Shown one piece after another: positions 7,868 through 15,544 of a DNA stretch of 20,471 nucleotides. Below the pieces are notes generated by a model. That model was not told the origin of the DNA. It did not search any database and was given only the letters and a program-made list of their open reading frames with translations. The DNA is taken from assembly GCA_934418055.1 (NCBI GenBank), contig CAKRWX010000012.1, forward strand, positions 1 through 20,471, given 5' to 3'. Source of the stretch: an uncultured Lachnospiraceae bacterium. Its GTDB lineage: Bacteria; Bacillota; Clostridia; Lachnospirales; Lachnospiraceae. The stretch's first letter is position 1, and every line of letters starts with the position of its first letter. The position numbers and the translations under genes are program-made.

Positions 7868-9217
7868 TTACTTGCCAAGAGCTTCATTCACACGTGTTTC
7901 GATGCTGTCTAATGTATCCTCAAGAGATTTCTCTCCATTGAAGTACATTCCGATCTCCTCTTTTCCGATCTGCATATACTCAGCGCCCTTGTTGCCAATG
8001 ATCTTGTTGGTGGTCAGCTGAACATCTTCATTGAAGAATTTCTGTGCATAGGAAACATCAAGACCAGAGCCCTCGCAGTAGATATTTACCATCTCATCGT
8101 TATATGCCGGCAGATAAGTTGGCAGGTTACCGGATGCTGCAATGTAATCAGATGCGTTCTCTACATAGTAACGAATGAAGCGCCATGCCTCTTCTTTGTG
8201 TTTGGAGTTTTCCGGAATACCAAGTACAGAACAGGAATAGTTGCTGCGTAATCCCTCTACTGTCTCATCAAATCTAGGCATATAAGCAACGCCTACCTTG
8301 AAATCGAATGGGAATTTCTCTTTGTTCTTCATATCTCTTACTAACCAGCTTCCTGCGGTTACCATAGCTTCCTTACCGCCTAAGAAGGAGCTGTTGATCG
8401 CTGCCTTTGCAGCTACGATCTGTCCGTAAGGCATCTGGATTCCTTCATCATCTAACATCTTACGGGTCTCAAGGGCTTTCTGCCATGCCGGATCTTTGAT
8501 GTTGCACTTGCCATCCTCGGTATACCACTCGCCCTTCTGAGCTGCGATGGTTGCCCACTCGTTTGCGTAGGTGTGGGTATAGGTTCCATAGATTCCCTGG
8601 TCTTTGCCCCACTCAGCCATCTTTCTTGCTGTCTCAACATACTCGTCCAGTGTCCAGTCATCGCTTGGATACTCAACTCCGGCCTGATCAAACATATCTT
8701 TGTTATAGTAAACAACACTCTGGGTTGCACGGAATGGAATTCCATAATACTTGCCATCGTACTGACCCCAGATCGCATATTTGCCAAAGGATTTCTCCAT
8801 ATCAATGCCATCTTTTGCGATAAAGTCATCCAGAGGTGCTAACATTCCGGATTCAAAACGTGTGAACTGATCACCATCAGAGATCGGCATAACGTCCATG
8901 TCGCTTCCGCTCATAGCAAGAATATCCAGTTTTGTCAGACGCTCACCATTTGCAGGGATGCTGTGTGCTACAACCTGGATGTCCGGGTTTGCCGCATTAA
9001 AATCATCGATGAATTTCTGATCCGGGATATCCCAGTCATAGTAGTTGATCACAACCGGATCGCCCTTGGTTTCTGCTTTTGCCTCTGCGGTTGTCTCACC
9101 TGCAGCTGGTGCCTGTGTGCTTCCTGCGGTTGTCTGTGCAGTGTCTGTTTTTCCTCCACATGCAGTCAGCATGCCTGCTGCGGACAGGCACATCAGAAAA
9201 GCGAGTGATTTTTTCAT
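7868..9217 (-). CDS. Extracellular sugar-binding lipoprotein (CUT1 family)
   Basis: A 449-aa solute-binding protein of the bacterial extracellular solute-binding family 1. The signal peptide MKKSLAFLMCLSAAGM is followed by the lipobox LTAC, so C20 is the lipidated residue. A Thr/Ala/Glu-rich linker (about 25-50) separates the anchor from the ligand domain. Family segments include VINYYDWDIPD, GKYYGIPFRATQSVVYYNKDMFDQAG, and KEAMVTAGSWLVRDM. The start is the ATG at 9217 with AGGAGG 9 bases upstream; the in-frame ATG at 9337 would add 40 residues ahead of a perfect signal peptide and lies at the end of the kinase gene. A promoter and a leader inverted repeat precede it. As first transport gene it should be the most strongly expressed. 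Confidence 0.95.
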   Translation of the reverse strand: MKKSLAFLMCLSAAGMLTACGGKTDTAQTTAGSTQAPAAGETTAEAKAETKGDPVVINYYDWDIPDQKFIDDFNAANPDIQVVAHSIPANGERLTKLDILAMSGSDMDVMPISDGDQFTRFESGMLAPLDDFIAKDGIDMEKSFGKYAIWGQYDGKYYGIPFRATQSVVYYNKDMFDQAGVEYPSDDWTLDEYVETARKMAEWGKDQGIYGTYTHTYANEWATIAAQKGEWYTEDGKCNIKDPAWQKALETRKMLDDEGIQMPYGQIVAAKAAINSSFLGGKEAMVTAGSWLVRDMKNKEKFPFDFKVGVAYMPRFDETVEGLRSNYSCSVLGIPENSKHKEEAWRFIRYYVENASDYIAASGNLPTYLPAYNDEMVNIYCEGSGLDVSYAQKFFNEDVQLTTNKIIGNKGAEYMQIGKEEIGMYFNGEKSLEDTLDSIETRVNEALGK

Positions 9218-9256
9218 ACGTTTTTTCCTCCTAGATATGAACTTATTAATTGTTCT

Positions 9257-9289
9257 AAAGAATACATTTTTCACAATGATGTACTCTTT
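9257..9289 (-). promoter_or_regulatory. 11-bp inverted repeat in the leader of the sugar-binding protein gene
   Basis: On the minus strand, AAAGAGTACAT and ATGTATTCTTT are separated by 11 bases. The arms pair over 11 bp with a single G-U. The element sits between the predicted transcript start (near 9302) and the start codon at 9217. It may be an operator or an mRNA hairpin. The loop is long and no U-tract follows, so a terminator is unlikely. Confidence 0.5.
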
Positions 9290-9308
9290 TTTCGGTTGCT
9301 GTGTGTAT

Positions 9309-9337
9309 ATTATCACATCTTTTTTTAGAAGGAACAA
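9309..9337 (-). promoter_or_regulatory. Candidate promoter of the sugar transport/catabolism genes
   Basis: Minus strand: TTGTTC (9332-9337), 17-base spacer, GATAAT (9309-9314) with TG one base upstream (extended -10). It begins directly after the sensor kinase stop codon at 9340. The poor -35 fits a promoter that needs an activator, and the response regulator of this cluster is the obvious candidate (inference). Confidence 0.55.
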
Positions 9338-9339
9338 GG

Positions 9340-11193
9340 TTAAAAGTTTCTTATTTCATCAGATTCTTTTATTGCATCAGAATTTTTCTGTATAATCCGG
9401 TACTCCAGCGGAAAACTTATCATCATCCGCGTGCCTTTTTCATAAGTACTGCTTATATCAAAGGATGCCTCACTGCCATAGCAAAGCCATAATCTTCTCA
9501 TGATGTTATGGATTCCCACTTTACCGGCAGCGCGACGCTCTTCTTTTTCATCCTTGGCGATCTCCTGCCACTGCCGTTTCAGCTTTTCTAATTCTGTTTC
9601 TTCGATTCCTTTTCCGTTATCACCGACCTCCACCTGCAGATGCTCTTCCACTTTTTTGATGGAAATATGGATCTCTCCTCCGGCGTGGCCGGTCTGCATA
9701 CCGTGCTTGATCGAATTCTCCACCAGCGGCTGGATCAGATTTTTGAGGATCATGGCATTTTGCACCTCTTCCTCCATCTCCACCTGATAGGCAAGCCCGC
9801 CTTCGAAGCGCACCTGCTGCAGATACATGTAAAGCTTTACGTTCTCCACCGCATCACTGACCCTCGTGTAGATTCCGGAGGTGTTCATGTTGCTTCTGAA
9901 GAGATGCCCCAGCGCCAGAACCATCTTTGATACCTCATCCGCCCCTGCCATCAATGCCATCCAGTTGATGGAATCCAGCGTATTGTATAGAAAATGCGGA
10001 TTGATCTGCATCTGCAGCGCCTGAAGCTGTGCTTCTCTGGATTCTGCGATCAGATTCTGCTCCTCGATCCTCGTCTCATACACCTCATGGATCAGGTGGT
10101 CTAATTGGCCTGCCATCTCACGGAAATGCACAAACAGCCCGTCGATCTCACGGATGCCGCTCCTCTCTTCCCCAATATCAAAGGTACCATTGGCCACCAG
10201 CTTGCACTGCTCCTCCAGTCTCCTCACCGGGCGGCTGATCAGCTCTGCATTGTGGATGGAAAATAAAAGCAGCGCCACCAGCAAAAAGACGGACAGTGTG
10301 AAGCACACCATGATCGCAAGGTAGAAATTTTTCAGAACGGCTCTTCTCGGTACCAGACAGATCGTGTACCAGTCGATGTACTGTCCCACCGGATCGTAGA
10401 TCAGAAGTTCCTTTTCCCGTCCGTAGCGGACATACGTGTGGTTCCTTGTCTCCGTCAACAGCTCAACCGGGAATTCTGTCCCGTTCTGATCGATCTCTGT
10501 TCCGCCAAGGATCATCCCATTTCCCGCTGTCACGAGCATCTGCCGTTCTTCATTGCCACCGTAGTCCTGTTCAAATTTTAACAGAGCATCCAGATTTACA
10601 GAAAAATAAACACAGCCTAGCTCCTCTCCCATACGCGCGCCATATTTTCCAGAGAGCGCACGGATCTTTTTCACTGCCGAGATCTCCATATGGGATCCGT
10701 AGTTATCCTTTGAACGGCGGATGGTCTGGTCCAGCCAGATAGTCTCTCCGTTTGAAGCCTTCATCTTGTCATACCAGCCGTAATCCTCTGCCCTTTTCGT
10801 CCCATTAAATTCGTACATACTCCCGATCATCTGGCCGCTCTTTGTAAATACTGCAATGTTGTCCAGCATATATAAGGAGTTCGACGCACGTGCGATGCTG
10901 TTGTTGACCGCCATTCTCCTCGAATACGGATCTGCACCCTGATAGTCTGTCAGGGTCTGCTGCAATTCTGAGTTGTAGATAATGTCCCGGAGTGTCACTT
11001 CAATCCCATCCAGCTTGGTCTGGATATCTTCATTTTTCTGTCTGACAGCCTCTTCGCTGGTCTGAAGCATAAATTTTTTTGACATGCTTCCTAAGAGGCA
11101 GTAGCTGGCGATCCCGATCAGCATGATGGAGATCACGACGGAACAATAGGAAGTGAGAATGAACCGGGCTTTCAATGTCATTTCTTTTTTCAT
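9340..11193 (-). CDS. Sensor histidine kinase, YesM type
   Basis: A 617-aa membrane kinase of the HisKA-like PF06580 family. It has transmembrane helices near 12-35 and 288-312, enclosing a large extracytoplasmic sensor region of dCACHE type. A HAMP linker (RPVRRLEEQCKLVANGTFD) follows, then the phospho-acceptor segment QMQINPHFLYNTLDSINW with H400. The C-terminal ATPase domain has an N box (QPLVENSIKHG), a G1 box (DNGKGI), and a GKVGIHNIMRRL motif. Start: I chose ATG at 11193, 8 bases after GGTGG; the ATG at 11214 overlaps the end of the regulator gene. The stop of the regulator and this ATG are one base apart (TGATATG), so the pair is coupled. It probably senses an extracellular sugar, directly or through the binding protein. 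Confidence 0.93.
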   Translation of the reverse strand: MKKEMTLKARFILTSYCSVVISIMLIGIASYCLLGSMSKKFMLQTSEEAVRQKNEDIQTKLDGIEVTLRDIIYNSELQQTLTDYQGADPYSRRMAVNNSIARASNSLYMLDNIAVFTKSGQMIGSMYEFNGTKRAEDYGWYDKMKASNGETIWLDQTIRRSKDNYGSHMEISAVKKIRALSGKYGARMGEELGCVYFSVNLDALLKFEQDYGGNEERQMLVTAGNGMILGGTEIDQNGTEFPVELLTETRNHTYVRYGREKELLIYDPVGQYIDWYTICLVPRRAVLKNFYLAIMVCFTLSVFLLVALLLFSIHNAELISRPVRRLEEQCKLVANGTFDIGEERSGIREIDGLFVHFREMAGQLDHLIHEVYETRIEEQNLIAESREAQLQALQMQINPHFLYNTLDSINWMALMAGADEVSKMVLALGHLFRSNMNTSGIYTRVSDAVENVKLYMYLQQVRFEGGLAYQVEMEEEVQNAMILKNLIQPLVENSIKHGMQTGHAGGEIHISIKKVEEHLQVEVGDNGKGIEETELEKLKRQWQEIAKDEKEERRAAGKVGIHNIMRRLWLCYGSEASFDISSTYEKGTRMMISFPLEYRIIQKNSDAIKESDEIRNF

Positions 11194-11194
11194 A

Positions 11195-12292
11195 TCAGAG
11201 CCCACCTTCTCCATTCATCCGCAGCACATAATCCCCAGGAGAAATCCCATACCTTTTTTTAAACGCATCGGTAAAATACCGTGAGCTGGCATAACCGGTC
11301 ATATCTGCGATCTCGTAGATCTTATATCTGCGTTCCATCAGAAGTTTTCTCGCCTTCTCCATACGGACGGACACGAGATAGGATTTAAAATTTTCCCCAT
11401 ATGTTTTGGCAAAGGCTGTCGATAGATAACCATAGCTCACATTCAGTTTATCCGCCGCATCCCGAAGTGACAGGTTCTTATTCTGGTAATTTTCATCGAT
11501 ATAGAGCTTGGCCTTGCTGCTGACCAGGACCGAGAGTGATTCAGAATTGTCCTTTAAGCAGGTCGCTAAAAGCTGCAGGTCCTCCTGGAATACCTGCTGC
11601 AGTCTTTCCGGATCCTCGCTCTCCTCCAGCGGAATGCGGTAGATTTTAAACAGCGGAGGCGTCTCAATGTGAAAATAGAAGGCTGCATTGCGAAGCGTCC
11701 TGTAGCAGTAATCCCGGATCTCCATCCCGTTTTCTCCCTGAAACGATACAAACCACCGTTCTACAAACGTTTCCATCTCCTTATATTTTCCCTCTTCCAG
11801 TATCCGGATCAGCTCTGCCTGCTTCTCATCCTCACAGCCCTTGTTCTCCGGGCTTCCTCCCTTGCGCATCTCGTACTCCGACTGGATAAACTGGTTCTGC
11901 CGTTCCGTGTAGCTCTCCTCATCCAGCCCTTCCCGGATCTTTTTAAAAGTCTCGGTGATCTTCTGTGGGTCTAACGGCTTTAATATGTAGTTCTCCACCT
12001 TCAGCTCGATTGCCTCTCTTGCATATTCAAATTCACTGTATCCACTGATGATCACAGCTTTCACTCGCGGGAGCTCCTTTCTCGCGCGCCGGATCAGCTC
12101 TAACCCTGTCATATCCGGCATATTAATATCTGTGAGGATCGCATCGACCGGTATCTGTGCAATCATCTTCAATGCCTCCCCAGCGCTCCCCACAGCGCCA
12201 ACCAGTTCAAAGCCGATCTCATTCCAGCGGATGATCTTGCTGAGTCCGCTGCGAATCATAATTTCATCGTCAACGATCAGAATCTTATACAT
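11195..12292 (-). CDS. Response regulator, REC plus AraC-type HTH (YesN type)
   Basis: A 365-aa two-component regulator. The receiver domain (1-120) has the acidic pair D8-D9, phospho-acceptor D55 in ILTDINMPD, S83 and K105 (LKPLDP). A variable linker follows, then two AraC/XylS helix-turn-helix units (about 262-360). These contain LSLRDAADKLNVSYGYLSTAF, and YKIYEIADMTGYASSRYFTDAF followed by KKRYGISPGDY. It should activate the downstream transport genes after phosphorylation by the adjacent kinase. It is transcribed first from its own promoter at 12370-12399. The ribosome binding site (AGGGGG, 10 bases before ATG 12292) lies in a 17-bp tandem duplication. Confidence 0.94.
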   Translation of the reverse strand: MYKILIVDDEIMIRSGLSKIIRWNEIGFELVGAVGSAGEALKMIAQIPVDAILTDINMPDMTGLELIRRARKELPRVKAVIISGYSEFEYAREAIELKVENYILKPLDPQKITETFKKIREGLDEESYTERQNQFIQSEYEMRKGGSPENKGCEDEKQAELIRILEEGKYKEMETFVERWFVSFQGENGMEIRDYCYRTLRNAAFYFHIETPPLFKIYRIPLEESEDPERLQQVFQEDLQLLATCLKDNSESLSVLVSSKAKLYIDENYQNKNLSLRDAADKLNVSYGYLSTAFAKTYGENFKSYLVSVRMEKARKLLMERRYKIYEIADMTGYASSRYFTDAFKKRYGISPGDYVLRMNGEGGL

Positions 12293-12295
12293 GAT

Positions 12296-12329
12296 CTATC
12301 TTCCCCCTGTTTCTATCTTCCCCCTGTTT
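12296..12329 (-). repeat. Exact 17-bp tandem duplication carrying the response regulator ribosome binding site
   Basis: Two identical, directly abutting 17-base units (12296-12312 and 12313-12329) read AAACAGGGGGAAGATAG on the minus strand. Each unit holds a strong AGGGGG Shine-Dalgarno core. The proximal one is 10 bases from the start codon and the distal one 27 bases. The result is a leader with two possible ribosome landing sites. Confidence 0.95.
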
Positions 12330-12369
12330 TTATGCAATCTGCCATAATTCTTCCTTTCATACTCTCGTT

Positions 12370-12399
12370 AGTATAACAGAAATCACCAACGCTTGTAAA
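12370..12399 (-). promoter_or_regulatory. Sigma-A promoter of the response regulator/sensor kinase genes
   Basis: Minus strand: TTTACA (12394-12399), 18-base spacer, TATACT (12370-12375), with TG one base upstream of the -10. The transcript should start near 12363, leaving a leader of about 70 bases that includes the duplicated ribosome binding site. Confidence 0.7.
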
Positions 12400-12412
12400 T
12401 ACCACCACCAAC

Positions 12413-12440
12413 TTCTATCGTACACCTTCTATTGTACAGT
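12413..12440. repeat. Two 14-bp direct repeats between divergent promoters
   Basis: TTCTATCGTACACC and TTCTATTGTACAGT abut and share 11 of 14 bases. They lie just upstream of the -35 of the regulator promoter and before the DUF3842 promoter. AraC-type regulators often bind direct repeats, so autoregulation is possible, but this is inference. Confidence 0.45.
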
Positions 12441-12463
12441 AACTGCTCTCTGTCTTTTCTTTC

Positions 12464-12492
12464 TTGACCATATTCTATTTTCACGATACAAT
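12464..12492 (+). promoter_or_regulatory. Sigma-A promoter of the DUF3842 gene
   Basis: TTGACC (12464-12469), 17-base spacer, TACAAT (12487-12492): five of six matches to consensus in each hexamer. It gives a leader of about 55 bases that ends with AGAGGGGG ahead of the start codon at 12554. Confidence 0.75.
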
Positions 12493-12553
12493 GTTTTGAG
12501 TATTGTGGAAGCACGTAGTGCAGAGCAATCCGATATCAGAGGGGGAAATATTT

Positions 12554-12961
12554 ATGAAAATTACCATTATTGACGGTCAGGGCGGAAAAATGGGCAAAGC
12601 CGTGATCGAACAATTAAAGAAGCGTCATCCGGAGCTGCAGCTTTATGCCATCGGCACCAATAGCGCTGCAACCACCTCCATGATGAAAGCCGGCGCAGAT
12701 TTTGGTGCAACCGGAGAAAATCCATGTATTGTCAATGCAAAAAACTCTGACATCATCATCGGTCCTATTGGTATCGTCATGGCCAACTCCTTATTAGGGG
12801 AGATCACTCCGGCCATCGCCACTGCCATCGGCGACAGTCATGCATTTAAAATCCTGATTCCGGTAAACCGCTGCAACCATTATGTAGTTGGATGCCAGGA
12901 GGCCGGTCTCGGTGAATACATCCGGCTGGTATGCGAAAAGGTGGATTCCATGCTTTCTTAA
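12554..12961 (+). CDS. DUF3842 family protein of unknown function
   Basis: A 135-aa protein that I recognise as the DUF3842 family, found in Clostridia and related Firmicutes; no function is established. It begins MKITIIDGQGGKMGKAVIEQL, a strand-glycine-rich-loop-helix that resembles a nucleotide-binding Rossmann start. Further conserved-looking segments are AIGTNSAATTSMMKAGADFGATGEN and IIIGPIGIVMANSLLGEITPA. Cysteines occur at ENPCIV, NRCNHY, VGCQE and RLVCEK. There is no signal peptide or clear membrane helix. The start at 12554 follows AGAGGGGG by 8 bases; an upstream in-frame ATG at 12503 is not supported. It is a single-gene unit, divergent from the sugar regulator, with its own promoter and terminator. 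Confidence 0.85.
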   Translation: MKITIIDGQGGKMGKAVIEQLKKRHPELQLYAIGTNSAATTSMMKAGADFGATGENPCIVNAKNSDIIIGPIGIVMANSLLGEITPAIATAIGDSHAFKILIPVNRCNHYVVGCQEAGLGEYIRLVCEKVDSMLS

Positions 12962-12985
12962 GCAGGAACCCACCTTTTCTTTTTT
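12935..12985 (+). terminator. Intrinsic terminator of the DUF3842 gene
   Basis: GAAAAGGTGG (12935-12944) pairs perfectly with CCACCTTTTC (12970-12979). After one A/C mismatch the stem continues with TTCC/GGAA and an inner GCTT/AAGC, and the outer stem is followed by six T (12980-12985). The ascending arm lies inside the last codons of the gene. The converging uridine-kinase-like gene may use it weakly in reverse. Confidence 0.9.
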
Positions 12986-13019
12986 CAGGTAATCACCGCA
13001 CTTGCGGAACATCCGCAGC

Positions 13020-13622
13020 TTATCGCCGGGAAAATCCGGTGCAGTCGATCACCATACTTTTCTTTTCAATTTCAAATGCTTCAAAGTACTTATTTTCCAT
13101 AGGAATCCAACGTTCCCTGAACATCTGAAGCTTTTCCGGACCGTTTCGCCTCAGAATCCGCTGCAGCTGTTCTTCTGTTCCGATCCTGCAGAACAGTCTC
13201 AGATCATAAATATCTCCAAAATACGGATTCTGGCTATAGGAGCCTTCCACGATATTCAGTCTGTTCCAGGACACTGCCACGAAATCGCTCAGGGAAAATG
13301 TAGCGCAGCTGAACAGCTGATAAGAAAAACCATTTTTCTCTCCCAAACGGTTCAGCACCTCTGTCTGGAACCGTTCATAATCCACATTGCCGCCTGGTTC
13401 TGCGTACCGCTCCGGCGTTCTCTGCTCCATACGGAGATAAAAATCATCCATATGGAACAGGTTACAGCCGTAATGGTCTTTTAACGCCTGGCCCAATGTG
13501 CTTTTGCCGCTTCCGCACATACCGTCGATGGCCACAGTAACCTGTCTATTCTTTTCATTTGCCAGAAGTTCATCGATCTGGCTGACGATCCGGTCATAAA
13601 CCGGGTACCATGTGTAATCCAT
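13020..13622 (-). CDS. Uridine kinase-like P-loop protein
   Basis: A 200-aa P-loop kinase related to uridine kinase/phosphoribulokinase. Visible features are a Walker A GMCGSGKST (34-42) after strand VTVAID, the family segment HMDDFYLRMEQRTPER followed by NVDYERF (as in the YHDDFY-type nucleoside-binding loop), and IVEGSY, the usual Walker B/EG strand. It lacks the full length of classical Udk, so the substrate may differ; related proteins are often labelled only as uridine kinase-like. The gene follows typA by 32 bases on the same strand and probably shares its transcript. The start codon has only a weak upstream site (GGGGCG), so expression may depend on coupling. Cytoplasmic. Confidence 0.78.
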   Translation of the reverse strand: MDYTWYPVYDRIVSQIDELLANEKNRQVTVAIDGMCGSGKSTLGQALKDHYGCNLFHMDDFYLRMEQRTPERYAEPGGNVDYERFQTEVLNRLGEKNGFSYQLFSCATFSLSDFVAVSWNRLNIVEGSYSQNPYFGDIYDLRLFCRIGTEEQLQRILRRNGPEKLQMFRERWIPMENKYFEAFEIEKKSMVIDCTGFSRR

Positions 13623-13654
13623 CTGCGCCCCATTTTCTTTCGTTTTCTCTTAAA

Positions 13655-15487
13655 TTATTTATTTCTGAAAGAAGCTCTCTTTCTTAAGGTTGGATCCAGG
13701 ATTCTCTTACGGATTCGTAAGCTGTCCGGAGTTACCTCAAGAAGCTCATCGGTATCGATGAAATCCAGTGCCTGCTCTAAGCTCATGATCTTAGGCGGAG
13801 TCAGCTTTAATGCCTCGTCAGCGCTGGAAGAACGGGTGTTGGTCAGTTTCTTGGTCTTGCAGACATTGATCTCAATGTCCTCTGCCTTCGGGTTCTGGCC
13901 GACAACCATGCCGGAATATACCTTTACGCCAGGTCCGATAAACAGGGTACCACGCTCCTGGGCGCTGAACAGACCGTAAGTAATTGACTCACCAGACTCG
14001 TAAGCGATCAGGGAACCGGTCTTTCTGTAGCTTAAATCACCCTTGTATGGTGCATAGCCGTCGAAAATGGTGTTCATGATACCATTACCCTTGGTATCGG
14101 TCATGAACTCACCACGATAACCGATCAGACCTCTGGCCGGGATGGAGAACTCCAGTCTGGTGTAACCGCCGTTTGCCGGGCTCATACCCTGAAGCTCGCC
14201 TTTTCTTCCGGTCAGCTTCTGGATCACGGCTCCAGTAAACTCCTCCGGAACATCGATGTAAGCTAACTCCATAGGCTCTAACTTCTGGTTTCTCTCATTA
14301 TACTTATACAGAACCTCTGCCTTGCTGACTGCAAACTCAAAGCCCTCACGGCGCATATTCTCGATCAGAACGGACAGATGCAGCTCACCACGGCCGGATA
14401 CCTTGAAGCAATCTGGAGAATCAGTTTCCTCCACGCGCAGGCTGACGTCGGTATTTAACTCACGGAACAGTCTGTCACGTAAATGACGGGAAGTAATGTA
14501 TTTACCTTCCTGGCCAGCCAGCGGGCTGTCGTTAACCATAAAGTTCATGGCGATGGTCGGCTCGGAGATCTTCTGGAATGGAATTGCCTCTGGGTTCTCT
14601 GGGGAACATAAGGTATCTCCAATGTGCAGATCCGGGATACCGGAAATGGCAACGATGGAACCAATCTTTGCTTCCTGTACTTCTACACGGTTTAAACCGT
14701 CAAACTCATATAATTTACCAATCTTTACACGGCGCATCTTGTCCGGATCATGATGGTTCACCAATGCACAATCCTGGTTTACACGGATCACACCGTTGTC
14801 TACCTTACCAACACCGATACGGCCTACATACTCGTTGTAGTCGATGGTACTGATCAGTACCTGGGTACCTGCATCTGGATCTCCCTCTGGAGCCGGGATG
14901 TGGTCGATGATGGCCTGGAATAATGGGCTCATATCTACGTTCGGATCGTCTAAGTTGGCTTTTGCATAACCATCTCTTGCAGATGCGAACAGGAATGGGC
15001 AGTCTAACTGCTCCTCGGAAGCGTCCAGATCCATTAATAACTCCAGGATCTCATCGATCACTTCCTCTGGTCTTGCCTCTGGACGGTCGATCTTATTGAT
15101 CAGAACGACAACTGCCAGATCCAGTTCCAGGGCTTTTCTTAATACGAACTTGGTCTGAGGCATCGCGCCCTCGTATGCATCTACAACCAGAATCACACCA
15201 TTTACCATCTTTAATACACGCTCTACCTCGCCGCCGAAGTCTGCATGTCCTGGGGTATCGATGATGTTGATCTTGGTGTCTTTATAAAATACAGCTGTAT
15301 TCTTGGACAGAATCGTGATTCCACGCTCTCTCTCAATATCGTTGGAGTCCATGACACGCTCTTCTACTTCCTGGTTGGCACGGAACACACCGCTCTGACG
15401 CAGTAACTGGTCTACCAGGGTAGTTTTGCCGTGGTCTACATGGGCAATGATCGCAACGTTTCGGATATCTTCTCTCTTCATCTTCAT
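13655..15487 (-). CDS. typA: Ribosome-associated GTPase TypA/BipA
   Basis: A 610-aa translational GTPase of the BipA/TypA family, which acts in 50S assembly and stress or cold adaptation. The G domain is complete: G1 AHVDHGKTT (15-23), switch region [13 protein letters not shown]3 [16 protein letters not shown]4 [10 protein letters not shown], and G5 SARDGYA. EF-G-like domains II, III and V follow ([20 protein letters not shown], then [20 protein letters not shown]). The specific C-terminal domain includes [13 protein letters not shown] and ends [11 protein letters not shown]. Length is typical. The start at 15487 fits the family N-terminus ([12 protein letters not shown] region); the second Met, two codons in, is an alternative. 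A good promoter lies upstream. Confidence 0.97.
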   Translation of the reverse strand: MKMKREDIRNVAIIAHVDHGKTTLVDQLLRQSGVFRANQEVEERVMDSNDIERERGITILSKNTAVFYKDTKINIIDTPGHADFGGEVERVLKMVNGVILVVDAYEGAMPQTKFVLRKALELDLAVVVLINKIDRPEARPEEVIDEILELLMDLDASEEQLDCPFLFASARDGYAKANLDDPNVDMSPLFQAIIDHIPAPEGDPDAGTQVLISTIDYNEYVGRIGVGKVDNGVIRVNQDCALVNHHDPDKMRRVKIGKLYEFDGLNRVEVQEAKIGSIVAISGIPDLHIGDTLCSPENPEAIPFQKISEPTIAMNFMVNDSPLAGQEGKYITSRHLRDRLFRELNTDVSLRVEETDSPDCFKVSGRGELHLSVLIENMRREGFEFAVSKAEVLYKYNERNQKLEPMELAYIDVPEEFTGAVIQKLTGRKGELQGMSPANGGYTRLEFSIPARGLIGYRGEFMTDTKGNGIMNTIFDGYAPYKGDLSYRKTGSLIAYESGESITYGLFSAQERGTLFIGPGVKVYSGMVVGQNPKAEDIEINVCKTKKLTNTRSSSADEALKLTPPKIMSLEQALDFIDTDELLEVTPDSLRIRKRILDPTLRKRASFRNK

Positions 15488-15493
15488 AACTGT

Positions 15494-15513
15494 TTACTCT
15501 TCCTTACTCTTCA
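15494..15513 (-). repeat. 10-bp tandem repeat at the typA ribosome binding site
   Basis: On the minus strand, GAAGAGTAAG is followed by GAAGAGTAAA ending just before the typA start codon; nine of ten bases are identical. Only the stretch spanning the junction (AAGGAAGAG) looks like a Shine-Dalgarno site. Confidence 0.6.
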
Positions 15514-15544
15514 CTGGTTCAACAATAGTAAAAAACAATATCTT

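Noticed and set aside
9217-9337. Longer sugar-binding protein starting at ATG 9337
   Set aside because: It would bury a perfect lipoprotein signal peptide 40 residues inside and begins at the kinase stop codon. The ATG at 9217 has AGGAGG at proper distance.
12376-12400. Possible catabolite-responsive (cre) element around the AACGCTT in the regulator promoter
   Set aside because: It does not fit the TGNAANCG-type consensus on either strand.
13003-13017. TGCGGA-ACA-TCCGCA inverted repeat after the uridine-kinase-like gene
   Set aside because: A short six-base stem without a U-tract on either strand; not a credible terminator by itself.
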